From positions 124,001 through 188,000 of the forward strand of contig NZ_JAJTWU010000002.1 in the NCBI RefSeq assembly GCF_021353265.1: a stretch of 64,000 nt of DNA. Direction: 5' to 3'. Position numbers and translations under genes: made by a program. Positions 1 through 8,379 of this stretch are shown here, piece by piece. Each line of letters starts with the position of its first letter. The stretch's first letter is position 1. The notes under the pieces were generated by a model. That model searched no databases. It was not told where the DNA came from and saw nothing but the letters and a program-made list of their open reading frames with translations. The DNA is from Pelomonas cellulosilytica (lineage in GTDB: Bacteria; Pseudomonadota; Gammaproteobacteria; Burkholderiales; Burkholderiaceae_C).

Positions 1-446
1 GGCGCGGCGTAGAGGGCGGTGTTCAGCAGCACCTGTGCGGCCGCGAATCCCAGTGCCAGCCGCGCCGGCAACAGCACGGCCGCCAGCGCGGTCACAAGGA
101 AGGGCAGGCCCGGCGTCACGCTGACAGCCAGCAGGTCCACCAGCAGAAGGCCGGCCAGGCGCCGGTTCACGGTCAGCGTCTGCCCGCCCTGGCGCGCCAG
201 CAGGAAGATCAGTGCGACGAAGGCCAGCAGCAGTGCCACGCACAGCGCGACGAGGCCGCGGTCATTGACGTCGCCGCCCGACTGGCGCCAGGCCCACGAA
301 GCCAGTCCGTCGTAGGGCTCGGTGCGCACGCCCAGCAACGCCGCGCCGGCGCTGACCAGCTCCATCGCGCAAAAGGCCAGCGCCGCCAGCCGCAGCACGA
401 CCCCCGGCTCGGCCAGCCGCGCGAGCAGGCGGTCGAGCGAGGTCAT
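1..446 (-). CDS. N-terminal part of a polytopic membrane protein (cut by window edge)
   Basis: The reading frame opens with ATG at 446 and has no stop before the window edge, so about 148 N-terminal residues are visible. They contain four or five hydrophobic stretches (about residues 17-39, 70-90, 103-118 and 122-147) separated by short polar loops. No catalytic domain is visible. An N-terminal membrane block like this could be the sensor half of a signalling protein, but the rest lies outside the window and I do not assign a function. The ATG overlaps the mnmA stop as ATGA, so it is probably translated from the same messenger as mnmA. Confidence 0.7.
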   Translation of the reverse strand, partial: MTSLDRLLARLAEPGVVLRLAALAFCAMELVSAGAALLGVRTEPYDGLASWAWRQSGGDVNDRGLVALCVALLLAFVALIFLLARQGGQTLTVNRRLAGLLLVDLLAVSVTPGLPFLVTALAAVLLPARLALGFAAAQVLLNTALYAA

Positions 447-1639
447 GCGGCGACGGCCGCCGAGATGACGCCGCCGCCCAGGCACACCTCGCCGTCGTAG
501 ACCACGGCGCTCTGCCCGGGCGTCACGGCCCACTGCGGTGTGCTGAAGCGCAGCGTCAGCCGCCGTTCGGCATCGAACCCCAGCTGGCAGGGCGCATCCG
601 CCTGGCGGTAGCGCGTCTTGGCCGCGGCCTCGCCGGGGGCCGGCGCCGGCCCGGCGATCCAGCTCAGGTCGTCGGCCACCAGCGCGGCGCTCTGCAGCAG
701 CGGGTGGTCGTGGCCCTGCACGACGATCAGCGTGTTGCGTTCCAGGTCCTTGGCAGCCACGAACCAGGGCTCGTGATGGCCGCCGCCCTTCGGCGCCTGG
801 TCAGGCGTCCTCGCTGATCCCTGGGCTCCCTTGTCCTTCACGCCACCGATGCCCAGGCCCTGGCGCTGGCCCAGCGTGTAGAAGCTCAGGCCCACGTGCT
901 CGCCAAGCTTGCGGCCGCGCTCGTCGCGGATGGGGCCGGGCTGGTGCGACAGGTATTTGTTCAGGAACTCGCGGAACGGCCGCTCCCCGATGAAGCAGAT
1001 GCCGGTCGAGTCCTTCTTCTTCGCGTTGGGCAGCCCAATGTCGGCGGCGATGCGGCGCACCTCGGTCTTGGGCAGGTGGCCCACGGGGAACATGGCCTTG
1101 CTCAGCTGCGCCTGTGACAGGCGGTGCAGGAAGTAGCTCTGGTCCTTCAGCGGGTCCAGGCCCTTGAGCAGCTGGAAGACAGGCGCCCCCGCGTCCGGGT
1201 CGCCTTGGGACGGCCCGGCGGCGGCCCCGCGGTCGACCTCTCGCACTCGCGCGTAATGGCCGGTCGCGATCTTCTCTGCGCCCAGGCGCATCGCGTGGTC
1301 CAGGAAGGCCTTGAACTTGATCTCGGCGTTGCACAGCACGTCGGGGTTGGGCGTGCGGCCGGCCTGGTATTCGTGCAGGAAGCTCTCGAAGACGCGGTCC
1401 TTGTACTCAGCCGCGAAGTTGACATGCTCGATCTCGATGCCCAGCACGTCGGCCACCGAGGCGGCGTCCAGGAAGTCCTGACGCGACGAGCAGTACTCGT
1501 CGTCGTCATCGTCTTCCCAGTTCTTCATGAAGATGCCGACGACCTCGTGGCCTTGCTGCTTGAGCAGGTGTGCCGTGACGGCCGAATCGACGCCGCCGGA
1601 CAGGCCCACGACGACGCGGTGTTTCTTGGGGGAACTCAT
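443..1639 (-). CDS. mnmA: tRNA-specific 2-thiouridylase MnmA
   Basis: 398 residues. It catalyses 2-thiolation of the wobble uridine (U34) in tRNA-Lys, tRNA-Glu and tRNA-Gln, using ATP and relayed sulfur. The PP-loop motif SGGVDS is at residues 14-19. The two conserved cysteines are Cys103, in [12 protein letters not shown], and Cys215, in [10 protein letters not shown]; in the family they act in thiolation. The frame is open further upstream, but family similarity begins at MSSPKK, which fixes the ATG at 1639. The C-terminal domain has a Gly/Lys-rich insert around residues 265-290. The gene lies downstream of a nudJ-like gene, as in Escherichia coli, with an oxygenase gene between them. Confidence 0.97.
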   Translation of the reverse strand: MSSPKKHRVVVGLSGGVDSAVTAHLLKQQGHEVVGIFMKNWEDDDDDEYCSSRQDFLDAASVADVLGIEIEHVNFAAEYKDRVFESFLHEYQAGRTPNPDVLCNAEIKFKAFLDHAMRLGAEKIATGHYARVREVDRGAAAGPSQGDPDAGAPVFQLLKGLDPLKDQSYFLHRLSQAQLSKAMFPVGHLPKTEVRRIAADIGLPNAKKKDSTGICFIGERPFREFLNKYLSHQPGPIRDERGRKLGEHVGLSFYTLGQRQGLGIGGVKDKGAQGSARTPDQAPKGGGHHEPWFVAAKDLERNTLIVVQGHDHPLLQSAALVADDLSWIAGPAPAPGEAAAKTRYRQADAPCQLGFDAERRLTLRFSTPQWAVTPGQSAVVYDGEVCLGGGVISAAVAA

Positions 1640-1664
1640 GGGCGTGATTGTCCCAAAGCCCCCT

Positions 1665-2366
1665 TCAGCCGGTGGCGAACAGGCTTTCGGCGCGCTGGTA
1701 CAGCACCCAGCTCGTCGCGATGTACTTGTCGCCGCCGCGCGGCTGGTTGCCGCGGTGCGTGTGCGTGAAGCCGCCCGGCGCGATGAGCAGGCTGCCGGTG
1801 CGCGGCGCGATCTTGCGGGCCTGGTACAGGAACTCCGTCTCGCCATTGGCGAAGTCGTCGTTCAGGTAGATGGTCCACAGCACGGCGCGGTGCAGGGCCT
1901 CGCCCTGGTCCAGCTTGGGGTACTGCTCGCAATGCCAGTACGGGTAGCCGCCCTGGTCGGCCAGGTAGCGCTGCAGGTTGATTGCGCCGGGGCGAAACAC
2001 CTTGGCGATCAGGCCCATCAGGTGCGCGTCGTCCAGCGTGGCGACGGCGTCGGCGTCCAGCAGCGCCATCGTGCCGTCGGGCCGCTGCATCTGCAGCTTC
2101 AGCGGCGCCAGCGCCAGGTGCGCGTAGCGGCGCAAGTAATGCTTGAAGCCCTGGATGACGGCGTCGTTCAGCTGTGCGCAGGCGTCCGTCCACTCGGGGT
2201 GGCGGCTGATCGCGATGTCCCAGCTGTCCTTCATAGCCACGTCCACGCCGCTGCCCGTTTCGCCGCGCTGCACGCGCGTGCTGGCCTGAAAGCGCTCGAC
2301 AAGGGCGCGGCAGGCGTCGGCGCTGAGCGCGCCGTCGTAGACCTCGATGAAGTCGGGCACCGTCAT
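1665..2366 (-). CDS. 2OG-Fe(II) oxygenase superfamily protein
   Basis: 233 residues. The C-terminal half has the double-stranded beta-helix signature of 2-oxoglutarate/Fe(II) dioxygenases of the prolyl-4-hydroxylase type. A candidate H-x-E metal pair is at His145/Glu147 in [11 protein letters not shown] second histidine lies in FTHTHRG (His202 or His204), followed by basic residues that could hold 2-oxoglutarate. The segment with [11 protein letters not shown] is typical of the fold. The substrate cannot be told from sequence. Its start overlaps the stop of the upstream Nudix gene as ATGA, and mnmA follows after 25 bases, so the three genes probably form one transcript. Confidence 0.82.
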   Translation of the reverse strand: MTVPDFIEVYDGALSADACRALVERFQASTRVQRGETGSGVDVAMKDSWDIAISRHPEWTDACAQLNDAVIQGFKHYLRRYAHLALAPLKLQMQRPDGTMALLDADAVATLDDAHLMGLIAKVFRPGAINLQRYLADQGGYPYWHCEQYPKLDQGEALHRAVLWTIYLNDDFANGETEFLYQARKIAPRTGSLLIAPGGFTHTHRGNQPRGGDKYIATSWVLYQRAESLFATG

Positions 2367-2860
2367 GCCTTCACCGCAGGCTGCTGCAGCGACGCATGGC
2401 TGAATACCGTGTCAACCGGCAACCGCCGGCCGGCGGCATGGTCGCGCACGCACTGCAGCACCAGCGGGCTGCGGTGGCGGTCCTCGCAGGCGGCGAGTTC
2501 GGCTTCGGTCATCCACAGCGTGCGCTGGATGCCCCGGTCCAGTGCCCGGCCGGCGATGGCCTCGCCGACGCTGCCACTGAATGCCAGCCGCACATAGGTC
2601 ACGTCCTCGGCCCGTGCGGGGCGCTGGAAGCGCGCGAGGTAGACGCCGAGGAAGGACTCCGGCGTGAAGGCACGGGCCGTTTCCTCCAGCGTCTCGCGAA
2701 CGACGGCTTCGAGCGGCGTCTCGCCCTGCTCCAGGTGGCCGGCGGGGTTGTTCAGCATCAGGCCTTCGGGCGTTTCCTCCTCGACGAGCAGGTAGCGGCC
2801 GTCGCGTTCGACGACCGCGGCGACCGTTACGCTGGGGCGGAACCGGGCGGTGGCGCTCAT
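2363..2860 (-). CDS. nudJ: Nudix hydrolase, NudJ-like phosphatase
   Basis: 165 residues. A complete Nudix box runs from Gly41 to about residue 63, with the REtlEE core at 55-60 that binds the catalytic metal. In E. coli NudJ (YmfB) hydrolyses thiamine-precursor and nucleoside diphosphates/triphosphates, and its gene sits immediately upstream of mnmA. The same neighbourhood here supports the NudJ assignment; length and box position agree. The ATG at 2860 is preceded by AAGGAG (complement of 2867-2872), which fixes the start although the frame stays open much further upstream. The stop overlaps the oxygenase start. Confidence 0.85.
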   Translation of the reverse strand: MSATARFRPSVTVAAVVERDGRYLLVEEETPEGLMLNNPAGHLEQGETPLEAVVRETLEETARAFTPESFLGVYLARFQRPARAEDVTYVRLAFSGSVGEAIAGRALDRGIQRTLWMTEAELAACEDRHRSPLVLQCVRDHAAGRRLPVDTVFSHASLQQPAVKA

Positions 2861-2888
2861 GAAAACTCCTTGTGAAATCGCACTGGCG

Positions 2889-2914
2889 GTGGCAGCCATT
2901 GTGTAAGCTGCCAC
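2889..2914. promoter_or_regulatory. Perfect inverted repeat in the nudJ/pntAA divergent region
   Basis: GTGGCAGC at 2889-2896 and its exact complement GCTGCCAC at 2907-2914 flank a 10-base A/T-richer spacer. The repeat lies in the 78-base gap between two divergent start codons (nudJ at 2860, pntAA at 2939). It could be an operator for a dimeric regulator serving both genes, or a leader hairpin for one of them. The arms are seen directly; the function is inferred. Confidence 0.4.
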
Positions 2915-2938
2915 GCACCCCGTCCCGGAGGAGATCGC

Positions 2939-4054
2939 ATGCAGATCGGCATCCCGCGCGAACGCGCGGCCGGAGAGACCCGTGTGGCCGTCACGCCCGA
3001 GACGGCAAAAAAACTCAAGGCGCAGGGTCACGTCTTGCGCGTGGAGCGCGGTGCCGGCCTGGCGGCCAGCGTCACGGACGAAGCCTACGAGGCCGCGGGC
3101 TGCGAGATCGTCGACCCGACCGCCGCGCTGGGCGCCGAGCTGGTACTGAAGGTGCGTGCGCCTGCCGCGGACGAGCTGCCGCTGATGAAACCCGGCACAG
3201 CTCTCGTCGGCATGCTGAACCCGTTCGACCGCGACGGCCTGGCCGCGCTGGCCGCCGCGGGGCTCACAAGCTTCGCGCTCGAAGCCGCGCCGCGCACGAC
3301 CCGCGCGCAGAGCATGGACGTGCTCTCCAGCCAGGCCAACATCGCTGGCTACAAGGCCGTCATGATCGCGGCGGACCGCTACCAGCGCTTCTTCCCGATG
3401 CTGATGACGGCCGCCGGCACCGTGAAGGCCGCGCGCGTCGTCGTGCTGGGCGTGGGCGTGGCGGGGCTGCAGGCCATCGCGACGGCCAAGCGGCTGGGCG
3501 CGGTCATCGAGGCTAGCGACGTGCGGCCGTCGGTCAAGGAGCAGGTCGAGTCTTTGGGCGCCAAGTTCATCGACGTGCCCTACGAGACCGCCGAGGAGAA
3601 AGAGGCGGCCGAGGGCGTCGGCGGCTACGCCAAGCCCATGCCGCCGAGCTGGCTGGCGCGGCAGCAGGTCGAGGTGGCCAAGCGTGTCGCGCAGGCGGAT
3701 GTCGTCATCACGACGGCGCTGATTCCGGGCCGCGCGGCACCGGTGCTGGTCACCGAGGACATGGTGAAAAGCATGAAGCCGGGCTCGGTCATCGTCGACA
3801 TCGCCGCGCCCGCCGGGGGCAACTGCCCGCTGACCGAGCCCGGACAGACTGTCATCAAGCACGGCGTGACGCTCGTGGGCGAGACCAACCTGCCGGCGCT
3901 CGTCGCGGCCGATGCGTCGGCCTTGTACGCGCGCAACGTGCTGGATTTCCTCAAGCTCGTCCTCACGAAGGAGGGCGCCTTTCACGTGCCGCTGGATGAC
4001 GACATCGTCGCGGCCTGCCGCGTCACGCAAGACGGCCAAGTCACGAGGGCATGA
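2939..4054 (+). CDS. pntAA: NAD(P) transhydrogenase subunit alpha part 1
   Basis: 371 residues. This is the soluble NAD(H)-binding domain I of proton-translocating transhydrogenase, which transfers hydride between NADH and NADP+ driven by the proton gradient. It starts with the family signature MQIGIPRE. The Rossmann nucleotide-binding loop GVGVAGLQAIATAKRLGA is at about residues 171-188, followed by SDVRP. The ATG is preceded by GGAGGAG (2927-2933). This is the short, split form of the alpha subunit; the membrane part is encoded by the next gene, with an ATGA overlap. Confidence 0.96.
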   Translation: MQIGIPRERAAGETRVAVTPETAKKLKAQGHVLRVERGAGLAASVTDEAYEAAGCEIVDPTAALGAELVLKVRAPAADELPLMKPGTALVGMLNPFDRDGLAALAAAGLTSFALEAAPRTTRAQSMDVLSSQANIAGYKAVMIAADRYQRFFPMLMTAAGTVKAARVVVLGVGVAGLQAIATAKRLGAVIEASDVRPSVKEQVESLGAKFIDVPYETAEEKEAAEGVGGYAKPMPPSWLARQQVEVAKRVAQADVVITTALIPGRAAPVLVTEDMVKSMKPGSVIVDIAAPAGGNCPLTEPGQTVIKHGVTLVGETNLPALVAADASALYARNVLDFLKLVLTKEGAFHVPLDDDIVAACRVTQDGQVTRA

Positions 4055-4377
4055 CCATGGAACTGGTTGATCACACCATCATCAATCTCATCATTTTTGT
4101 GCTGGCAATCTACGTGGGCTACCACGTCGTCTGGACGGTGACGCCCGCGCTGCATACGCCGCTCATGGCGGTAACGAATGCGATCTCGGCCATCGTCATC
4201 GTCGGCGCGATGCTGGCCGCCGCGCTGACCGAGACGCCGCTGGCCAAGGGCATGGGCGTGCTGGCAGTGGCGCTGGCGGCGGTGAACATCTTCGGCGGCT
4301 TCCTCGTCACGCGGCGGATGCTGGAGATGTTCAAAAAGAAGGAGCGCAAGTCGGCCGCCGGGAAGGAGGGCGCGTGA
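4051..4377 (+). CDS. pntAB: NAD(P) transhydrogenase subunit alpha part 2 (membrane)
   Basis: 108 residues, or 106 if translation begins at the second ATG at 4057. This is the small membrane subunit of split transhydrogenases. It has three hydrophobic helices (about residues 9-28, 36-60 and 65-88) and a lysine-rich cytoplasmic tail. Together with the membrane part of PntB it forms the proton channel. It overlaps pntAA by four bases. A strong GGAAGGAGGG (4361-4370) at its 3' end serves as the ribosome-binding site for pntB. Confidence 0.95.
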   Translation: MTMELVDHTIINLIIFVLAIYVGYHVVWTVTPALHTPLMAVTNAISAIVIVGAMLAAALTETPLAKGMGVLAVALAAVNIFGGFLVTRRMLEMFKKKERKSAAGKEGA

Positions 4378-5852
4378 TGAGCATGAACGTCGTCACGCTG
4401 CTGTACCTCATCGCGAGCGTCTGCTTCATCCAGTCGCTCAAGGGGCTGTCGCACCCGACGACCTCCATCCGCGGCAACGTCTTCGGCATGGCCGGCATGG
4501 CCATCGCGGTGCTGACGACGGCGGCGCTCATCGTCAAGCTGGCCGGCTCCGGCGCCGGGCTCCTGTGGGTGCTGCTGGGGCTCGTCGTCGGTGGCGGCTT
4601 CGGCGCCTGGAAGGCGAAGACGGTCGAGATGACCAAGATGCCGGAGCTGGTGGCCTTCTTTCACAGCATGATCGGCCTGGCGGCGGTGGCGATTGCCGTC
4701 GCGGCTGTGGCCGAGCCGGCGGCGTTCGGCATCACGCCGGCGCTGGATGCGGCGCTGGCCGGGATTCCGTCGGACGACGGCGTGGCGCCGCGCACGCTCG
4801 CACCCATCCCGCCTGGCAACAGGCTGGAGCTGGCGCTTGGCGCCTTCATCGGTGCCGTCACGTTCACCGGTTCGGTCATCGCCTGGGGCAAGTTGTCGGG
4901 CGGCTCCAAGTTCCGGTTGTTCCAGGGCGCGCCGGTGGTCTTCGGCGGCCAGCATCTGCTGAACCTGCTGCTGGGCGTGGCGGCGCTGGCGTTCTGCGCG
5001 ATGTTCTTCGCCACGGAGTCGGCGCTGGCGTTCGGCATCGTCGTTGCGCTGGGCCTGGTGCTGGGCGTCACGCTGATCATCCCCATCGGCGGCGCCGACA
5101 TGCCGGTGGTGGTGAGCATGCTCAACAGCTACTCGGGCTGGGCGGCGGCGGGCATCGGCTTCTCGCTGAACAACCCGATGCTCATCATCGCGGGCAGCCT
5201 CGTCGGCAGCTCGGGCGCAATCCTGAGCTACATCATGTGCAAGGCGATGAACCGCTCGTTCTTCAACGTCATCCTGGGCGGGTTCGGTGGAGATGCGGGC
5301 ACCGCGTCGGCCGGTGCCGCGGTGCAGCGCACGGTGAAGAGCGGCAGCGCCGACGACGCGGCCTTCGTGCTGGGCAATGCCGAGACAGTCATCATCGTGC
5401 CGGGCTACGGCCTCGCGGTGGCGCGGGCCCAGCACGCGGTCAAGGAGCTGGCGCACAAGCTCACCGAGAAGGGCGTCACGGTCAAGTACGCCATCCATCC
5501 CGTCGCCGGCCGCATGCCCGGCCACATGAACGTGCTGCTGGCCGAGGCCGAGGTGCCGTACGACCAGGTCTTCGAGATGGAGGACATCAACGCCGAGTTC
5601 GGGCAGGCCGACGTGGCGATCATCCTCGGCGCCAACGACGTCGTGAACCCCGCCGCGCACGTGAAGGGCAGCCCGATCTACGGCATGCCCATCCTGGAGG
5701 CGCACAAGGCCAAGACGGTCATCGTCAACAAGCGCTCGATGGCCGCGGGCTACGCGGGCCTGGACAACGAGTTGTTCTACATGGACAAGACAATGATGGT
5801 CTTCGGCGACGCGAAGAAGGTCGTCGAGGACATGCTGAAGGCGGTGGAGTAG
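4377..5852 (+). CDS. pntB: NAD(P) transhydrogenase subunit beta
   Basis: 491 residues. The first part is a run of membrane helices (about residues 1-265). The C-terminal NADP(H)-binding domain III contains PGYGLAVARAQHAVKEL and the GANDVVNPAA motif. The ATG at 4377 is chosen because it lies 6 bases after GGAAGGAGGG and overlaps the pntAB stop as TGATG. A GTG at 4374 and an ATG at 4383 are alternatives. The complex at the inner membrane supplies NADPH for biosynthesis and redox defence. Confidence 0.96.
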   Translation: MSMNVVTLLYLIASVCFIQSLKGLSHPTTSIRGNVFGMAGMAIAVLTTAALIVKLAGSGAGLLWVLLGLVVGGGFGAWKAKTVEMTKMPELVAFFHSMIGLAAVAIAVAAVAEPAAFGITPALDAALAGIPSDDGVAPRTLAPIPPGNRLELALGAFIGAVTFTGSVIAWGKLSGGSKFRLFQGAPVVFGGQHLLNLLLGVAALAFCAMFFATESALAFGIVVALGLVLGVTLIIPIGGADMPVVVSMLNSYSGWAAAGIGFSLNNPMLIIAGSLVGSSGAILSYIMCKAMNRSFFNVILGGFGGDAGTASAGAAVQRTVKSGSADDAAFVLGNAETVIIVPGYGLAVARAQHAVKELAHKLTEKGVTVKYAIHPVAGRMPGHMNVLLAEAEVPYDQVFEMEDINAEFGQADVAIILGANDVVNPAAHVKGSPIYGMPILEAHKAKTVIVNKRSMAAGYAGLDNELFYMDKTMMVFGDAKKVVEDMLKAVE

Positions 5853-5945
5853 CGGCTGGCCTGGGCCGGCAGAGAGGCGCCTGGCGGCGGCAAGGCGGGC
5901 GGACAGTGGTTAGAGTTCAAGACCGATCGAACTTCCATCGCTGCC

Positions 5946-6386
5946 ATGCCCCGCCTGCTTCCTGCTGCCGTCCTGTTGGCGGCCCTGTTCGCTTGGTCCG
6001 CCGCGCCGGCCCAGGGCACTATCGTCAAGGTCGACGATCCCTGGGTGCGCGCCACCGTTGCGCCGCAGAAGGCCACGGGCGCCTTCATGCAGCTGACGGC
6101 CGCCAGGACGGTCAAGGTCGTGGCGGCCAGCTCGCCGCTGGCCGACATCGTCGAGATTCACGAGATGAAGATGGACGGCGGTGTCATGAGGATGCGCGCC
6201 GTGGACGCGTTGCCGCTGCCGGCCGGCCAGTCCGTGGCGTTGAAGCCAGGCAGCTATCACGTCATGCTGATGGGGCTGAAGGCGCCCATCCGGGTGGGCG
6301 AGTCCGTGCCGCTGACGCTGACCGTCGAGGGTGAGGACAAGCAGCGCACGGCGGTGGAAATCCGCGCCGAGGCCCGTTCCCGCTGA
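5946..6386 (+). CDS. Periplasmic copper chaperone PCu(A)C
   Basis: 146 residues with a cleavable signal peptide (about residues 1-23, ending APAQG). The family copper motif H-x10-M-x21-H-x-M is intact: His72, Met83, His105 and Met107 at exactly the expected spacing. PCu(A)C proteins bind Cu(I) in the periplasm and deliver it toward the CuA site of cytochrome c oxidase, often with a Sco protein. No Sco, DUF461 partner or oxidase gene is adjacent. The gene follows pntB after 93 bases. Confidence 0.93.
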   Translation: MPRLLPAAVLLAALFAWSAAPAQGTIVKVDDPWVRATVAPQKATGAFMQLTAARTVKVVAASSPLADIVEIHEMKMDGGVMRMRAVDALPLPAGQSVALKPGSYHVMLMGLKAPIRVGESVPLTLTVEGEDKQRTAVEIRAEARSR

Positions 6387-6458
6387 GGCGGCGCGCGAAA
6401 AGCGCTCAAGTCCGGCGCGATCCGGCCGACAAGCAGGAACGAGCACCTCCGATCCGCC

Positions 6459-6800
6459 ATGCTGACGCCCATCACGACCTCGCCGAACGCCGCCACGCCT
6501 GAAGTGGCTGTGGCGCCCGCGCCGGCGCGTCGGGCCGGCAGCGAGCCGGCCTCGGCCGTTGTGACGGTGTCCGCCTCGGGCGCCCGGGCGGCGGCTACGC
6601 AGGACGCCGCCAAGGTCGCTACCGGCGCGGCTCAGGCGAGTGCCGACGTCAACCAGGACGGCACGGTGTCCGACCAGGAGCAGCTGACCGAGGACGCGCA
6701 GCGCGCGCTGAAGAAGGCCTTGCTGGAAGGCGGTCCAGGCCTTGACGCCGCCCTGCAGGCCTATCAGTCCATCGCGTCACTGGCCGACGTCCAGCGCTGA
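6459..6800 (+). CDS. Small hypothetical protein with one EF-hand-like loop
   Basis: 113 residues of unknown function. The N-terminal half is low-complexity and Ala/Pro/Thr-rich. Residues 64-73 (DVNQDGTVSD) match the first part of an EF-hand calcium loop, followed by an acidic helix-forming stretch with an LKKALLEGG segment. There is no obvious signal peptide or membrane helix. It follows the copper chaperone by 72 bases on the same strand and ends convergently with the clpP-like gene. Confidence 0.6.
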   Translation: MLTPITTSPNAATPEVAVAPAPARRAGSEPASAVVTVSASGARAAATQDAAKVATGAAQASADVNQDGTVSDQEQLTEDAQRALKKALLEGGPGLDAALQAYQSIASLADVQR

Positions 6801-6820
6801 CGCCGGCGTCGTGCGCGGAA

Positions 6821-6838
6821 GGGGCGCCAGCGCGCCCC
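6821..6838. terminator. GC-rich hairpin between convergent genes
   Basis: GGGGCGC (6821-6827) and GCGCCCC (6832-6838) form a perfect 7-bp stem with a 4-base loop. It sits in the 48-base gap between two convergent genes, so it could act in both directions. No T-run follows on either strand, so this would be at most a weak intrinsic or Rho-assisted stop. Confidence 0.4.
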
Positions 6839-6848
6839 GCCCAACCGC

Positions 6849-7451
6849 TCAGGCCAGGTCGGACTGCCGTTCGACGACGCGCGACGCCAGGCCGTAGGCG
6901 ATGGCCTCGTCGGTACTCATCCAGAAGTCGCGCTCGATGTCCACGCGCACGCGGTCCAGCGGCTGACCGGTCTCGCGGGCGATGACGCCGGCGATGCGCT
7001 CGCGGGCGCGGATGATTTCCTTGGCCTGGATGGCGATGTCGCTGGCCTGGCCGCCGGCGCCGCCGGCGGGCTGGTGGATCATGAAGCGCGTGTTGGGCAG
7101 CGCGACGCGGCGCTCCTTCGGCACGGCGAGATAAATGTGCGTGCCGGCGCTGGCCACCCAGCCGGTGCCGACGATGGTGACCGGCGCGCGCACGAAGCGG
7201 ATCATGTCGTGGATGGCGTCGCCGCTTTCCACATGGCCGCCCGGGCTGGACAGCAGCAGTGTGATCGGCGCGTCGGATTCCTGGCTCAGGGCCAGCAGGC
7301 GGCGGCACGTGGCGTGGGCGAGCTTGTCGTCGATCTCGCCGAAGATCATCACGTAGCGGCCCTTGAAGAGCAGCTGGTCTTCCTGCTTCTCGGGGGCGTC
7401 CTTCTTGGCGGCCTTGTCTTTGTCGTCGGCGGCGAGGGTGTGGTGTTGCAT
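6849..7451 (-). CDS. ClpP-family serine protease (non-canonical second type)
   Basis: 200 residues with a charged N-terminal extension (about 25 residues, Lys/Asp-rich). The ClpP fold is clear, and the catalytic triad is inferred as Ser101 (in GWVASAGTHIYL), His126 (in FMIHQP) and Asp175 (in ERDFWMS). The nucleophile elbow differs from the GQAASMGA of housekeeping ClpP, and no clpX or tig lies nearby. It therefore looks like an accessory ClpP-like peptidase and not the main Clp proteolytic subunit. The C-terminal STDEAIAYGL is standard for the family. Confidence 0.88.
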   Translation of the reverse strand: MQHHTLAADDKDKAAKKDAPEKQEDQLLFKGRYVMIFGEIDDKLAHATCRRLLALSQESDAPITLLLSSPGGHVESGDAIHDMIRFVRAPVTIVGTGWVASAGTHIYLAVPKERRVALPNTRFMIHQPAGGAGGQASDIAIQAKEIIRARERIAGVIARETGQPLDRVRVDIERDFWMSTDEAIAYGLASRVVERQSDLA

Positions 7452-7516
7452 GGTCAGGTCCGGGTTGAGGGCGCTACCTTACCGCGAGATGCGCGACCCG
7501 GCTGGAGTGGGCCGGT

Positions 7517-8290
7517 TCACGCATCGCCGCGCTGCCGCCACCACAGCAGGCTGGCGATGACGTACAGCGTCGCGCCACAACTGGTGCTCCAGGTGACGCT
7601 GCGCACGAGCAGGTGAGAGCGGTAGGCCGGCATCGCGGCGGGCGTGAGGGCCCAGGACGACAGCGCGCCGACGACCACCGCCACGCCGAAGCAGGCCCAC
7701 AGGAGGCGTCTGCGCTGCCGGTCCAGCGGTGGTGGCGGCGTCGGGTCCAGCCGGTGCCGCGCGTTGCGGTAGGCGAGCAGCAGGACGGCCGCGCCGAGCA
7801 CCGTGCTGAGGTGCTGGAGCACCTGGGCGACCAGCAGCGGCCGGTGGCCCGGCGCGGTGATCAGCGGGTCGTCCAGCCAGGGCAGCAGCTCATCGGTGAG
7901 TGGTCCTGTGTGTGTGAACGCGTCCCAGGCCAGGTGCGTCGCGGCACCGATCAGGATGGACAGTACGGTGACGGCCCAGGCCCGTCCGGCGGCCTGCGGC
8001 GGTGGCTGCAGCGCCTGACGCACAAGTGTGCGGTGTGGGTCGCGCAGCAGCACGGTCAGGGGCTTCGAGAAGCGCAGCAGCAGCGCCAGCAGCAGCAGGC
8101 AAACGGGCAGGCAGACGGTCAAGACGCCTTCGGGCGTGTGCAGGTACGCGCGCAGCGGGCCGTGCATGCCGATGTAGTGGCTCAGGTCGGGCGCCATCGC
8201 CCCGAGGATGAGGCCAGGCCAGGACAGCCAGCGCGGGCACAGGGGCCGCAGCGGCAGAACGGCTGCCGGGTGGGCAAAGGTCCAAGGCAT
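7517..8290 (-). CDS. DUF4184 family membrane protein
   Basis: 257 residues. It begins MPWTFAHPAAVLPL, the start signature I associate with DUF4184. About five hydrophobic segments follow. Conserved-looking His/Asp residues sit in APDLSHY (about residues 36-42) and in HLAWDAFTH, which suggests a membrane metal site like those of YdjM-type metal-dependent hydrolases, though this is unproven. The start at 8290 is chosen from the family N-terminus; the upstream frame is open but GC-rich noise. Confidence 0.78.
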   Translation of the reverse strand: MPWTFAHPAAVLPLRPLCPRWLSWPGLILGAMAPDLSHYIGMHGPLRAYLHTPEGVLTVCLPVCLLLLALLLRFSKPLTVLLRDPHRTLVRQALQPPPQAAGRAWAVTVLSILIGAATHLAWDAFTHTGPLTDELLPWLDDPLITAPGHRPLLVAQVLQHLSTVLGAAVLLLAYRNARHRLDPTPPPPLDRQRRRLLWACFGVAVVVGALSSWALTPAAMPAYRSHLLVRSVTWSTSCGATLYVIASLLWWRQRGDA

Positions 8291-8379
8291 AAGGGATCGA
8301 CAACTCGCGGAAGCAGGCCGCGAATGCTGCACCATTCCGCAGGGCCGGCCGGCCATCCGGCGTGCCCAAGTCGGCATCG

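Noticed and set aside
2363-4039. A minus-strand frame of more than 550 codons that continues the nudJ frame across pntAA.
   Set aside because: GC-rich antisense frame opposite a certain gene. NudJ homology and the AAGGAG ribosome-binding site fix the start at 2860.
4119-5705. A long minus-strand frame opposite pntB.
   Set aside because: It mirrors pntB codons; the product is His/Arg/Asp-rich noise with no recognisable domain.
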